In this document: piece by piece, positions 1-7,824 of the stretch | How the letters are laid out: each line of letters opens with the position of its first letter | Position numbering within the stretch: the stretch's first letter is position 1 | Assembly (NCBI GenBank): GCA_910588185.1 | Contig: CAJUQR010000004.1 | Coordinates: forward strand, 150,377-214,376 | Direction of reading: 5' to 3' | Source: an uncultured Peptostreptococcaceae bacterium | GTDB taxonomy: Bacteria > Bacillota > Clostridia > Peptostreptococcales > Anaerovoracaceae | Length of the DNA stretch: 64,000 nt | Program-made: the position numbers and the translations under genes | Notes under the pieces: model-generated | The model's input: only the letters and a program-made list of their open reading frames with translations | The model's database searches: none | What the model was told of the DNA's origin: nothing

Positions 1-1
1 T

Positions 2-88
2 TTAAAATCTGATGTTGATTTAAAACTATTTTTGAATGATTTAAAAAAAGAATTTGAGAATTCTTTTTTTGACAATCCTTTAGGATAA
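2..88 (+). CDS. 3' end of an unidentified gene (partial)
   Basis: An open frame enters from the left edge and ends at TAA 86-88, giving the last 28 residues of a protein rich in Lys, Asp, Leu and Phe that ends DNPLG. A good rho-independent terminator follows within 30 bases, which supports it being a real gene end. The fragment is too short to assign to a family. It lies upstream of the recombinase gene on the same strand. Confidence 0.4.
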   Translation, partial: LKSDVDLKLFLNDLKKEFENSFFDNPLG

Positions 89-114
89 GTTGGAATTTTG
101 ATTTGTCAGAAAAT

Positions 115-147
115 AAAAACACGCCATAGGGTGTGTTTTTTCTTTTT
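115..147 (+). terminator. Rho-independent terminator
   Basis: An 11-bp stem (AAAAACACGCC pairing with the 3' arm at 130-140, one G-U pair) with a 4-base loop is followed by a T-rich tail to 147. It ends the gene cut by the left edge and separates it from the recombinase. Confidence 0.75.
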
Positions 148-187
148 AAGATATAAAAAATCTAAATGATAAAAGGAGTAAGGAAAA

Positions 188-1060
188 ATGAACAATAAAC
201 AGGGAAATGTACATATTATCAGCGAAGATATGATTTTTGCTTATGAAAAATGGATGATTGAAGAAGAAAAAAGTCCAAATACGCAGTATAAATATTTGCA
301 GGATATAAAAACATTTATGTTTTTTCTATCAGGCAGAGATATAGAACAACAAGTTGTTTCTAAAAGGACAGTTATAGAATACAAAGAATATTTACAAAAA
401 AGATATGTAGTAAGTAGTATAAATTCTATGTTAGTAGCGCTTAATAGTTTTTTGAAATATGTAGGTTGGAATGAGTGCTGTGTAAAATTAATTAAATGTC
501 AGCGAAAAATGTTTCGAGAGGAAAGGCGAGAACTGAGCAAAAAAGAGTATCTTCGTTTAGTATCTGTAGCTAAAAAAAATCATAAAAAACGTTTGAGTTT
601 AGTGATGGAGACCATTTGCTCTACTGGTATAAGAGTATCAGAACTTAAGTATGTAACAGCTGAGGCAGCAAAACAGGGATGGGCTGAAATTACCTGTAAA
701 GGAAAACAACGCAGTATATTTCTTCCCAAAGATTTATGTCTAAAATTAGTAAGGTATGCAAAACAAAATAATATTGCGTCGGGATGTATTTTTCAAACAA
801 AGACAGGACGTCCTTTAGATCGTTCAAATATTTGGCATGATATGAAAGCATTATGCCAGGAAGCAGGTATAGAAAAAACAAAAGTTTTTCCACATAATCT
901 GAGGCATCTTTTTGCAAAGACATTTTATGAAATAGAAAAAGACATTGTACGTTTATCAGACATTCTTGGGCACAGTAATATTAATACCACTCGTATTTAT
1001 ATAATTTTCAGCCAGGCAGAGCATTCACGTAAGATGGATTCTCTTGGTCTGATTATTTGA
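188..1060 (+). CDS. Tyrosine recombinase (XerC/XerD-like), probable inversion enzyme
   Basis: This 290-residue site-specific recombinase would cut and rejoin DNA through a phosphotyrosine intermediate. An N-terminal SAM-like core-binding domain (about 10-95) precedes the catalytic domain. The catalytic set is visible: Arg149 in TGIRVSEL, Lys171/173, His236 and Arg239 in HNLR, His262 in LGH and nucleophile Tyr271 in TTRIYI. The ATG at 188 follows AAAGGAG at ideal spacing. Downstream, starting 11 bp past its stop, are two inverted copies of a palindromic site bounding a 224-bp segment, then a surface protein gene. By analogy with other switch-linked Xer-type enzymes it probably inverts that segment. 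Housekeeping XerC/D is less likely given this context. Which segment it acts on is inference. Confidence 0.9.
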   Translation: MNNKQGNVHIISEDMIFAYEKWMIEEEKSPNTQYKYLQDIKTFMFFLSGRDIEQQVVSKRTVIEYKEYLQKRYVVSSINSMLVALNSFLKYVGWNECCVKLIKCQRKMFREERRELSKKEYLRLVSVAKKNHKKRLSLVMETICSTGIRVSELKYVTAEAAKQGWAEITCKGKQRSIFLPKDLCLKLVRYAKQNNIASGCIFQTKTGRPLDRSNIWHDMKALCQEAGIEKTKVFPHNLRHLFAKTFYEIEKDIVRLSDILGHSNINTTRIYIIFSQAEHSRKMDSLGLII

Positions 1061-1066
1061 ATAAAA

Positions 1067-1096
1067 AATACAACATAATCTACATTATGTTGTATT
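1067..1096 (+). repeat. Left inverted repeat, candidate recombinase site
   Basis: A perfect palindrome has 13-base arms (AATACAACATAAT and complement) around CTAC. Bases 1072-1094 recur exactly, inverted, at 1319-1341. Two inverted half-sites around a short asymmetric centre is the layout expected of a tyrosine recombinase core site. It starts 7 bp after the recombinase stop codon, so as RNA it may also act as that gene's 3' hairpin. Confidence 0.85.
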
Positions 1097-1127
1097 AATA
1101 AAATTATATTTAACAAATCTTGTATAT

Positions 1128-1155
1128 TTTATAATAAAAACAGTGAAAAAATCAA
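1128..1155 (-). promoter_or_regulatory. Leftward sigma-A-type promoter inside the invertible segment
   Basis: On the minus strand, TTGATT (1150-1155) is followed after 16 bases by TATAAA (1128-1133). As oriented it would transcribe left across the left repeat and antisense to the 3' end of the recombinase gene. After inversion it would drive the surface protein gene. Confidence 0.6.
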
Positions 1156-1205
1156 TATTATTTGTAAAAAATTTTTAAAATTTTACATTTTTTTGTACTA
1201 AAAAT

Positions 1206-1243
1206 AAGCCGACACTACCTGCTTTCCTAGCTCGGCCTTTTTT
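1206..1243 (+). terminator. Bidirectional terminator inside the invertible segment
   Basis: GCCGA (1208-1212) pairs with TCGGC (1232-1236), with inner CTA/TAG pairing and a T-run at 1238-1243. On the minus strand the same stem is followed by TTATTTTT. It would block read-through from the left into the surface gene in this orientation. Confidence 0.65.
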
Positions 1244-1318
1244 GCATGTATTTTTTTAAAAAAATTTGTTCTTTTATAACGATTAGGAAATCAGTTTTAG
1301 CATAAAAGAAATTTTCAC

Positions 1319-1341
1319 TACAACATAATGTAGATTATGTT
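1319..1341 (-). repeat. Right inverted repeat, candidate recombinase site
   Basis: This is an exact inverted copy of 1072-1094. The central four bases read GTAG here and CTAC at the left site, as expected for oppositely oriented sites whose recombination inverts the interior. It ends 30 bp before the start codon of the surface protein gene. Confidence 0.85.
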
Positions 1342-1371
1342 ATATGTAAAGAAAGAGAGGATGTTATTATT

Positions 1372-2910
1372 TTGAATGTAACAAAAAAATTTAGAGATAA
1401 TCGATTTATATTTGTTTTTATATGCATTTTAATTTGTATTGGGATGATTCCAACATCGGCGATGGCGTTAACAGATGACGATATAGATGAGAGCGCGTCA
1501 TCTCAGTTTGTAACAGTAGAGCAACTAAAGCTTTTTAACACTAATGATGAAACCGGTCAAAATTCGGCAAAGGTTTATTTTGGAAACAATAATCAGAAGT
1601 GGTGGATTGTAGGAAGTGAGGATGACAATCTTGTTCTGTTTGCAGCAGGTGGAATCTCAAGAGGCACATTTGCAAGATATAGTCCTAGAAAACAATATGA
1701 CAGCGCTTGGAATTGTGAGTATGAAACTGTGCCTGTGGATGTTTATGGTAATCATTATGGTGGAAGTATATTGAGAAAGACTTTGCAAGAACTGGAAACA
1801 TCTTATTTTACCGGTGCGGAGCAAAAACTTATGAATGATACGACGGTATATACTCATGATCTAAAAAATAATAGCGTTTATTCGACCACAGATAAGTTGT
1901 ACATTCCTTATGGAAAGATAGCTGAAGGATATGATAATAAGTACGATTATATAACGGTCGGCGCAAACAGTTCAGAAAATTTAGATGAGGGGCTGCGTAT
2001 ATATAGTGCTTATTGGCAGGCTTTGCAGCCAATGCAGAAATTTTGGCTTCGTGAACCATATGACAACGGTAGGCAAGCTTATTATGATATATTGGTTGCG
2101 TTTAAAAAGGAAAATGATCCTTCAAATACGGACTATATTGCAAGCGACAGTAACATATCTATAAATCCGGCTTTTGAGCTGAAAACATCTTCTATATCTT
2201 TTGCATCCTCTGCACCGGCGGTATCATCAGATGGTAAGCTTGCGATGAATGATGCAATGACATTGCGATATACCGCTGACAATCTTGGTTTTGCGGAGGT
2301 GTCGCCTGACAAAACAAAGGTTTATTTGAAAAATGTTCCTAAAGGAACCTATTTGGTCGTACAAAACGGTGAAGGCGCATGGGCAAAAGTAATTACGAAC
2401 GAAATTTCTGTTTCCGCTGGTGATATGGGAATAGATACTTTTGACAAATGTGAGGTATGGCTGGAAACAACTGATGACGCTGAAAGAATGACATATGCGG
2501 CAATGGCAACATATAAAGATGAATATATCGTTTCATATGTATTTAAAAATAAATCTGATGAAACGATGTTGCCGAAGGAAGTAAATAAGCTGCTTCCGGA
2601 TGAAAAGAGATATAAACCTGGTACAAATGTGAAAGCAGAGATGTTGGCTGTCACAGAAGTAAAAGTAAGTAATGGAGTATGGAAGTTTTTAGGGTGGAAT
2701 AAGGAAAGCGTAGATAATATAGCAGAGGATATAGCTTTTACAGGCGAATGGGAATTTAACCCTGATACAGAACCAGGCCGTGATACATCTGTGAATGTTG
2801 CTGAAAATGATATACCAAAAACAGGTGATCAAACAAATATCGGTATTTACTTGTTGATAATAATGTTAAGCGGATTTTTTTCAGCACTTGGTGTGGCAAT
2901 AAAAAAATAA
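1372..2910 (+). CDS. Sortase-anchored surface protein, DUF6273-like plus SHIRT-like domain
   Basis: This 512-residue secreted protein is probably linked to peptidoglycan. The signal peptide has a hydrophobic core at 12-27 and likely cleavage after Ala30-Met-Ala32. Residues about 60-275 resemble DUF6273 (WWIVG, LFAAGGISRGTF, WLREP, NPAFEL). Residues about 388-465 resemble a SHIRT-type repeat (VSYVFKN, LPKEVNKLLPDEKRYKPGT). The C-terminus has an IPKTG sorting motif (481-485), a membrane segment and a KK tail. The start is TTG at 1372 after GAGAGG; an ATG at 1361 meets a stop after four codons. The only convincing nearby promoter lies in the invertible segment, pointing the other way here, so expression is probably phase-variable. 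The ligand is unknown; an adhesin or surface display role is inferred. Confidence 0.85.
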   Translation: MNVTKKFRDNRFIFVFICILICIGMIPTSAMALTDDDIDESASSQFVTVEQLKLFNTNDETGQNSAKVYFGNNNQKWWIVGSEDDNLVLFAAGGISRGTFARYSPRKQYDSAWNCEYETVPVDVYGNHYGGSILRKTLQELETSYFTGAEQKLMNDTTVYTHDLKNNSVYSTTDKLYIPYGKIAEGYDNKYDYITVGANSSENLDEGLRIYSAYWQALQPMQKFWLREPYDNGRQAYYDILVAFKKENDPSNTDYIASDSNISINPAFELKTSSISFASSAPAVSSDGKLAMNDAMTLRYTADNLGFAEVSPDKTKVYLKNVPKGTYLVVQNGEGAWAKVITNEISVSAGDMGIDTFDKCEVWLETTDDAERMTYAAMATYKDEYIVSYVFKNKSDETMLPKEVNKLLPDEKRYKPGTNVKAEMLAVTEVKVSNGVWKFLGWNKESVDNIAEDIAFTGEWEFNPDTEPGRDTSVNVAENDIPKTGDQTNIGIYLLIIMLSGFFSALGVAIKK

Positions 2911-3204
2911 ATTATTGGAAATAAAGATGAAACTCTATTTCCTGTGTTGACAAAAATATTGATTTCATATGTTTTTTTACAACATTTTGATAGTTTTGTT
3001 GACTTTTTGACATTGTTTTTCTCATCTTCGTCAATTTATATGATTGATGTAATAAATTTTGGTACAATCTTGCCTCTTTTGTTGTAAAAATCGTCAGAAA
3101 TTTAAGATTTTGGCAACATAGCTATTTTGATACAGCAGAAAGAGGTGATTGTACCATATTTTTTTACTTTTAAAGTATAGACTAAACCGTAGTGCTTTCT
3201 TATA
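2911..3204. other. Intergenic region with an inverted repeat and no gene
   Basis: These 294 bases lie between two converging genes. GGTACAATC (3061-3069) and GATTGTACC (3147-3155) form a spaced inverted repeat, and TTTTGTTGACTTTTT occurs at 2994-3008, a motif seen again near 32790. No convincing terminator or reading frame was seen. Confidence 0.4.
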
Positions 3205-5193
3205 CTATAACCCCAGTTCCCTAAACTTGGTGGTAGGAGCGTGGCAAGCTCCGTTTTCACATATATACCAGAGAGTAATATCGTTTATAGGATAGGATGA
3301 GGTGAAAGGTGCAATTTGTGACAGTGCTTTCTGATTTTGACCAGACTTATGAATTGCGCTTAGGTTTTGCGCAGGATGCTGGCTGAGATAAGTCAGTATT
3401 TCAGCAGGAAGCTCTTCACCGGTAAAGATTAGTTCTTTGTGCGGAAAGATTGATATCATCATTGCCGATAGACCAAAACAATGAGCAGGAGGATATTCAG
3501 CTGCTTGACCTGCAATAAAATTATTCTGTCTGTTTGATGCTTCACGAAACGAAGATTCTCCTGTAAGCGCTGCAAGTTTAGCAAGAACCATGGCTGCTGC
3601 TGAGTTTCCTGATGGAATAGCGCCGTCATAAGTATCTTTAGGACGGTGAATTAAGCTTTCCGCATCGTGAGCAGTAAGGTAATAGCCGCCGTTTTCTTTA
3701 TCTTCAAACAAGTCAATCATCTGTTTTGTTCTTGATACCGCTTCTTCAAGATAATCAATTTTAAATGTAACGTTATATAGTTCCAGCAGAGATAGTGCAT
3801 AAACTGCGTAGTCGTCAAGCTGACCGGCGTTTGCAGCTTCACCGCCGCAATAACGAAGAAAGAGTCGATTATTGCTGCCTGTCATCTTTTCATTGATAAA
3901 ATTTTGTGCTTTAATAGCGGCTTTGATATATATATCATCTTTGAGTATTAGACCTGCTCTTGCCATTGCCATTATAGTCCATGAGTTCCATGATAGTAAA
4001 ATCTTGTTATCAAGATGGAGGTTGGTTCTTGATTTTCTGTATTCAAAAAGGCTCTTTAGGCGAGGGTCATAATGGTGCTGTTCTTTGTCTGTAAGACCTA
4101 TGCGGTTTGGAATATTTTTCCCTTCGAAGTTTCCTCTTTCTGTAATGTTATATTCATTGCAAAATTCTTTGCCGTCTTTTTCTCCTAGAACCTTGATTAT
4201 TTCTTCCATAGTAAATACATAGTATTTGCCTTCTATACCATCGCTGTCGGCGTCCTGTCCGCAGTAAAATCCGCCGTCAGAGCTTGTTAGTTCTTTTAGA
4301 ATATAGTCGGCAGTTTGTCTTGCAACAGAAGCGTAAAAAGGGTTTTTTGTGATTTGAAAAGCTTCAAGATATGCCAGTAAGAGAAGAGCGTTATCATAAA
4401 GCATTTTTTCAAAATGAGGAACAAGCCATTTTTCATCTGTTGAATACCTGGAAAAACCTCCGCCGATATGGTCAAATATGCCGCCTCTTGCCATGGATTT
4501 CAAAGTAGTTTCAACCATGTTCAGTGCGTCAGCGTTTTGTTCATATTCGTAAAGATGCATTAGAAAAAGTAGATTATGAGGTGCAGGGAATTTGGGCGCA
4601 GAGCCGAATCCTCCCCATTTGCTGTCAAAGGATTTTAGGAGAAGTTCATATGCCTTGTGTATGAAAGATTTGTCTGCTTGACCAAGGCCGTTTTTGCTGT
4701 ATTGTTTTAGCGCTGACGTAATCTTTTCGCCGGAACTGATAAGTTTTTCGCGTTCTGTATGCCAAAGATATGAAATTTGATTGAGCAAGTCTTTAAGACC
4801 GATGTGACCATACTGACTTTCTTTCGGGAAATAAGTTCCTGCAAAAAATGGCTTTTGTTCCGGCGTCATGAATATGGTAAGAGGCCAGCCGCCTGATCCT
4901 GTCATAGCTTGGCAGACTGACATGTAAACTGAGTCAATATCAGGTCTTTCTTCACGGTCTACTTTTATACATACATAATCATCTAAAAGCCTTGCAATCT
5001 GAGTATCTTCAAAGGATTCGTGGGCCATCACATGGCACCAGTGGCAAGTGGAGTATCCGATACTTAAAAAGATAGGCTTGTCTTCTTCTTTTGCCTTTTG
5101 AAATGCTTCCTCGCCCCATGGATACCAATCTACAGGATTGTCCTTATGCTGTGAGAGATAAGGAGATTTTTCATATTTAAGTTTGTTTGACAT
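3205..5193 (-). CDS. yyaL: YyaL-type thioredoxin-domain protein (DUF255)
   Basis: This 662-residue cytosolic protein belongs to the DUF255/spermatogenesis-associated protein 20 family. An N-terminal thioredoxin-like domain is followed by a six-hairpin (alpha/alpha)6 region resembling N-acylglucosamine 2-epimerases. The signature STCHWCHVMAHESF is near residue 50, with two cysteines in CxxC spacing, followed by the family blocks KVDREERPDID and GGWPLTIFMTP. The ATG at 5193 has AGGTG well placed; a TTG one codon upstream is possible but less likely. Length is typical. The function of this widespread family is not established; a redox or folding role is only suggested by the fold. It runs alone on the minus strand and shows no truncation. 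Confidence 0.9.
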   Translation of the reverse strand: MSNKLKYEKSPYLSQHKDNPVDWYPWGEEAFQKAKEEDKPIFLSIGYSTCHWCHVMAHESFEDTQIARLLDDYVCIKVDREERPDIDSVYMSVCQAMTGSGGWPLTIFMTPEQKPFFAGTYFPKESQYGHIGLKDLLNQISYLWHTEREKLISSGEKITSALKQYSKNGLGQADKSFIHKAYELLLKSFDSKWGGFGSAPKFPAPHNLLFLMHLYEYEQNADALNMVETTLKSMARGGIFDHIGGGFSRYSTDEKWLVPHFEKMLYDNALLLLAYLEAFQITKNPFYASVARQTADYILKELTSSDGGFYCGQDADSDGIEGKYYVFTMEEIIKVLGEKDGKEFCNEYNITERGNFEGKNIPNRIGLTDKEQHHYDPRLKSLFEYRKSRTNLHLDNKILLSWNSWTIMAMARAGLILKDDIYIKAAIKAQNFINEKMTGSNNRLFLRYCGGEAANAGQLDDYAVYALSLLELYNVTFKIDYLEEAVSRTKQMIDLFEDKENGGYYLTAHDAESLIHRPKDTYDGAIPSGNSAAAMVLAKLAALTGESSFREASNRQNNFIAGQAAEYPPAHCFGLSAMMISIFPHKELIFTGEELPAEILTYLSQHPAQNLSAIHKSGQNQKALSQIAPFTSSYPINDITLWYICENGACHAPTTKFRELGL

Positions 5194-5257
5194 CAAAACA
5201 CCTCATTTCTTTATATGAAGTATATTATGTCCGAAAGAATAGTATTTAATATGCTAA

Positions 5258-5291
5258 AAAACAGAAACATGTCCCAATATGGGACATGTTT
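5258..5291 (-). terminator. Rho-independent terminator of the SDR gene
   Basis: A perfect 12-bp stem (AAACATGTCCCA and complement, 5265-5276/5280-5291) has a three-base loop. On the minus strand it is followed by CTGTTTTTTAG. It lies just past the stop of the dehydrogenase gene and before the YyaL start, so the two are separate units. Confidence 0.85.
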
Positions 5292-5292
5292 A

Positions 5293-6084
5293 TTACTTTG
5301 CATACAACTGATAGACCAGCCAGTTAAGCGCCCGGACCGGTAAGAATCTTGATAACATAACAAAGAAACGATAATCAAGTCTGACAGAATATAACGGCTT
5401 TACAGATTTTTTGTGTATCAGTCTGACTATGAATTTGGCGATGGCTTCAGGCTCCATGCCGCCTTTTTCATCTCTTTCCATTTTTTCCACAGAACGCAGC
5501 AGCCTGCCTCCGTATTCAAAATCTCCGATAATTTCTTTTTCGCGGGCAGCAGTGAAACCCGTGCGTATATCTCCCGGCATCACTGCACATACAGATATAC
5601 CGTAAGGTCTGACTTCGTTTGCAAAAGCCATTGTATAAGAATTTATTGATGCTTTGGAGGCTGAATAAAATGTCTGAAACGGAATAGGAATTGAGCCTGC
5701 GACAGAACTGACGTTGATAATTCTGCCTTTGCCGGCTTTTCTCATATATGGAATTACGGCATGACATGTTCTAACTAAGCCGAAGAAGTTGACGTCAAAT
5801 TGTCTTTGCGCCGAGGCAATATCGGTGAATTCTATAGCGCCTGAAATGCCAAATCCCGCATTATTGATTAAGACATCTATGTGGCCTTCTTGTTCAATAA
5901 CATAATTTACAGCATCTTGTACAGAGCTGTCAGAAGTAATATCACCTGATATATGTATGATTCCGGGATGCTTAACATCTCTTCTGCTGATTTCATATAC
6001 TTTGTATCCGGCTTGATTGAGTGCAGCAGAGGTTTTTAGCCCTATACCTGAGCTGCCGCCTGTAATTAAAACTATTTTTTCCAT
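5293..6084 (-). CDS. Short-chain dehydrogenase/reductase
   Basis: A classical SDR of 263 residues with a Rossmann fold. The NAD(P)-binding motif is TGGSSGIG (8-15), the structural motif NNAG is at 74-77, and the catalytic Ser126/127, Tyr140 and Lys144 sit in NVSS and YSASK. The C-terminal part (about 195-260) resembles the DltE/YqjQ-like group acting on lipids or long-chain substrates, but the substrate cannot be read from sequence. The ATG at 6084 has an AAGGGG site about 12 bases upstream. The gene is monocistronic, ending in a strong terminator at 5258-5291. Confidence 0.85.
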   Translation of the reverse strand: MEKIVLITGGSSGIGLKTSAALNQAGYKVYEISRRDVKHPGIIHISGDITSDSSVQDAVNYVIEQEGHIDVLINNAGFGISGAIEFTDIASAQRQFDVNFFGLVRTCHAVIPYMRKAGKGRIINVSSVAGSIPIPFQTFYSASKASINSYTMAFANEVRPYGISVCAVMPGDIRTGFTAAREKEIIGDFEYGGRLLRSVEKMERDEKGGMEPEAIAKFIVRLIHKKSVKPLYSVRLDYRFFVMLSRFLPVRALNWLVYQLYAK

Positions 6085-6158
6085 GATTTAAAATCATCCC
6101 CTTATGGTGAAATTTTCTATAATAATGTATCATAATTTGAATATTTTTTCAATCTGTG

Positions 6159-6203
6159 TGGCGAAAATTAGTCATCGACCATATGATGGCGAAAATTAGT
6201 CAT
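6159..6203 (+). repeat. Paired 17-bp direct repeats, candidate activator sites
   Basis: TGGCGAAAATTAGTCAT occurs exactly at 6159-6175 and 6187-6203, a 28-bp period. The pair lies about 105-150 bp upstream of the sigma-54 promoter at 6308, the usual distance for enhancer sites. The probable binder is the Fis-type activator encoded at 8756. Binding is inferred. Confidence 0.65.
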
Positions 6204-6307
6204 GGATGATTTGAGTTTCTTCAGTAAACAACATAAATATTTTATAAAAAATTCACATAAACATTGAAATTTACAGTACGGTTTTTTTATAATAAATTAT
6301 AAACACG

Positions 6308-6324
6308 TTGGCATATTTATTGCT
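6308..6324 (+). promoter_or_regulatory. Sigma-54 (RpoN) promoter
   Basis: TTGGCATATTTATTGCT matches the -24/-12 consensus (TGGCAY-N5-TTGCW), with GG and GC exactly 12 bases apart. Transcription would start near 6335, about 30 bases before the ATG at 6365. An activator of the matching class is encoded two genes downstream. Confidence 0.85.
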
Positions 6325-6364
6325 ATTAATAATTACATGAAATAAGAATGCGAAAGGAGCAGCA

Positions 6365-7792
6365 ATGACAGTTATAGACAAAAGTGCAGAAGAATTCTAT
6401 CCATCAATTTTTAATGATGTTTTGGCGCCTGCAACACAGGGACCTTCCAGTTCTAACACAGTAGGTGTTTATCGTATTACATCTATTGCTAGGGCTATTT
6501 TGGATGGAGAGCCTATATCATTGCAGGTTGAAATGAGTACTAAAGGGGGATTTTATGATACATTCTTTGGTATGGATAGTGACAAAGCTTGTCTAGCAGG
6601 TATTTTGGGTGAGGATTTGATTAAGTCCGACTTAGGTAAAATATACGATGTGGCTAAAGAAAGAGGATTAAAGTACGAGTTCTTCTTTACTGACAGAATA
6701 GAGAAAATACCTACAGAAATGGGTGAGTTTACTATAAAGTCAGAAAAAGAGACCATAGTACTTACAGGTATAACCATGGGAGGAGGAGAAATCCTAATAC
6801 GTGATATCAACGGTCAGCCGTGTGAAATTAAAGGAATGCATCCTGAGGAAATAATGATTAAAGGTTCTGATAAACCTAGAACAGTTCCGTCGGTTTATCC
6901 GCTGCAAACCATAAAGGGAGCAGTTCCTCCGTTTACAACAAGTGTAGGAATGCTGGAGTATGCAAATAAAAATAATAAACCTTTATGGCAGGTGGCACTG
7001 GATTATGAGTGCAGCTTGACAGGCCTTAGTCATGAAGAAGTTTGGAAAGTAGCCGAAGAGACTCTTGATATTTCTTATGCTTCTATCGAATCAGGACATA
7101 AAGACGGAGTGAAATTCGATGGAATTACTGTAGCGAAGACTCCTGAGATGCGTGAAAAGATGAAAAACGTAAAGCTTATACCTACAGGCGCAGCAGATCA
7201 GGGTACCCTTGATGCTCTGGCAGTAATGGAATACAGTAATGCCCACGGAATAATTATTTGTATGCCTACAGGAGGAGCTTCGGGAATCATTCCTGCAACT
7301 ATTAAGAATACTTCAAAGACTTTAGGAAAAACAAAAGAAGATGAAGTTAAAGCATTACTTGTATCGGGACTTATAGGAGTGTTCTATTTCCCTACTCATT
7401 ACCATGGAGCGTTAGGATGTCAGGCAGAAGTGGGAATTGCCACATCCATGGTAGCTGCTGGTCTGGTTTCGTTCTTAGACGATGATCCTGATACAGCAGA
7501 AAGAGCGGCGGTTTTAGCAATGCAGTACATAATAGGACAGGTCTGTGACCCTGTTGCAGGATATCCTCAAATTCCTTGTTTTATAAGAAATGTAGCATCT
7601 GTGCCTGTTGCTATGACATGCGCTAACTATGCTATATTGGGACTTGATACAGCAGTAACTTTAGACGGTATGGTTCAGGCAACTTTGCGCGTAGGAGAGA
7701 AACTCAGAGCCGGAAGAATAAACGATTTGGGTACTTGTATGAATGAATACACTGCAAATCCGTGCAGTGCATGCGGAAAATGTGCAAAATAA
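6365..7792 (+). CDS. Fe-S L-serine dehydratase-like ammonia-lyase (fused beta-alpha)
   Basis: This 475-residue single-chain protein belongs to the [4Fe-4S] serine/threonine dehydratase family, which removes water then ammonia from a 3-hydroxy amino acid to give a 2-oxo acid. The SdaAB-type beta domain (about 1-190) precedes the alpha domain. Cluster cysteines are visible in GCQAEVGIA, QVCDPVAGYPQ and IPCFIRN. A C-terminal NPCSACGKCAK tail adds three cysteines, one of which may cap the cluster as in some family members. The usual SSSHT motif reads SSSNT, and several blocks differ from typical SdaA, so serine may not be the substrate. It is first in a sigma-54 operon, 32 bp from a PanB-like gene. 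The RBS AAAGGAG supports the ATG at 6365. Confidence 0.8.
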   Translation: MTVIDKSAEEFYPSIFNDVLAPATQGPSSSNTVGVYRITSIARAILDGEPISLQVEMSTKGGFYDTFFGMDSDKACLAGILGEDLIKSDLGKIYDVAKERGLKYEFFFTDRIEKIPTEMGEFTIKSEKETIVLTGITMGGGEILIRDINGQPCEIKGMHPEEIMIKGSDKPRTVPSVYPLQTIKGAVPPFTTSVGMLEYANKNNKPLWQVALDYECSLTGLSHEEVWKVAEETLDISYASIESGHKDGVKFDGITVAKTPEMREKMKNVKLIPTGAADQGTLDALAVMEYSNAHGIIICMPTGGASGIIPATIKNTSKTLGKTKEDEVKALLVSGLIGVFYFPTHYHGALGCQAEVGIATSMVAAGLVSFLDDDPDTAERAAVLAMQYIIGQVCDPVAGYPQIPCFIRNVASVPVAMTCANYAILGLDTAVTLDGMVQATLRVGEKLRAGRINDLGTCMNEYTANPCSACGKCAK

Positions 7793-7824
7793 ATTTAATT
7801 AATATATAAAGGAGACATTTAGAG

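Larger units (their letters stand above)
1072..1341. other. Candidate invertible DNA segment (phase switch)
   Basis: The segment is bounded by 23-bp perfect inverted repeats (1072-1094 and 1319-1341) and has a 224-bp interior. The interior holds a leftward promoter near the left end and a bidirectional terminator near the middle, with no gene. In the orientation shown, the promoter points away from the surface gene at 1372 and the terminator lies before that gene. Inversion (position p becomes 2413-p) would put the -35 at 1258-1263 and the -10 at 1280-1285, firing right with a leader of about 80 nt. The repeats and signals are seen; the switching is inferred. Confidence 0.8.
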
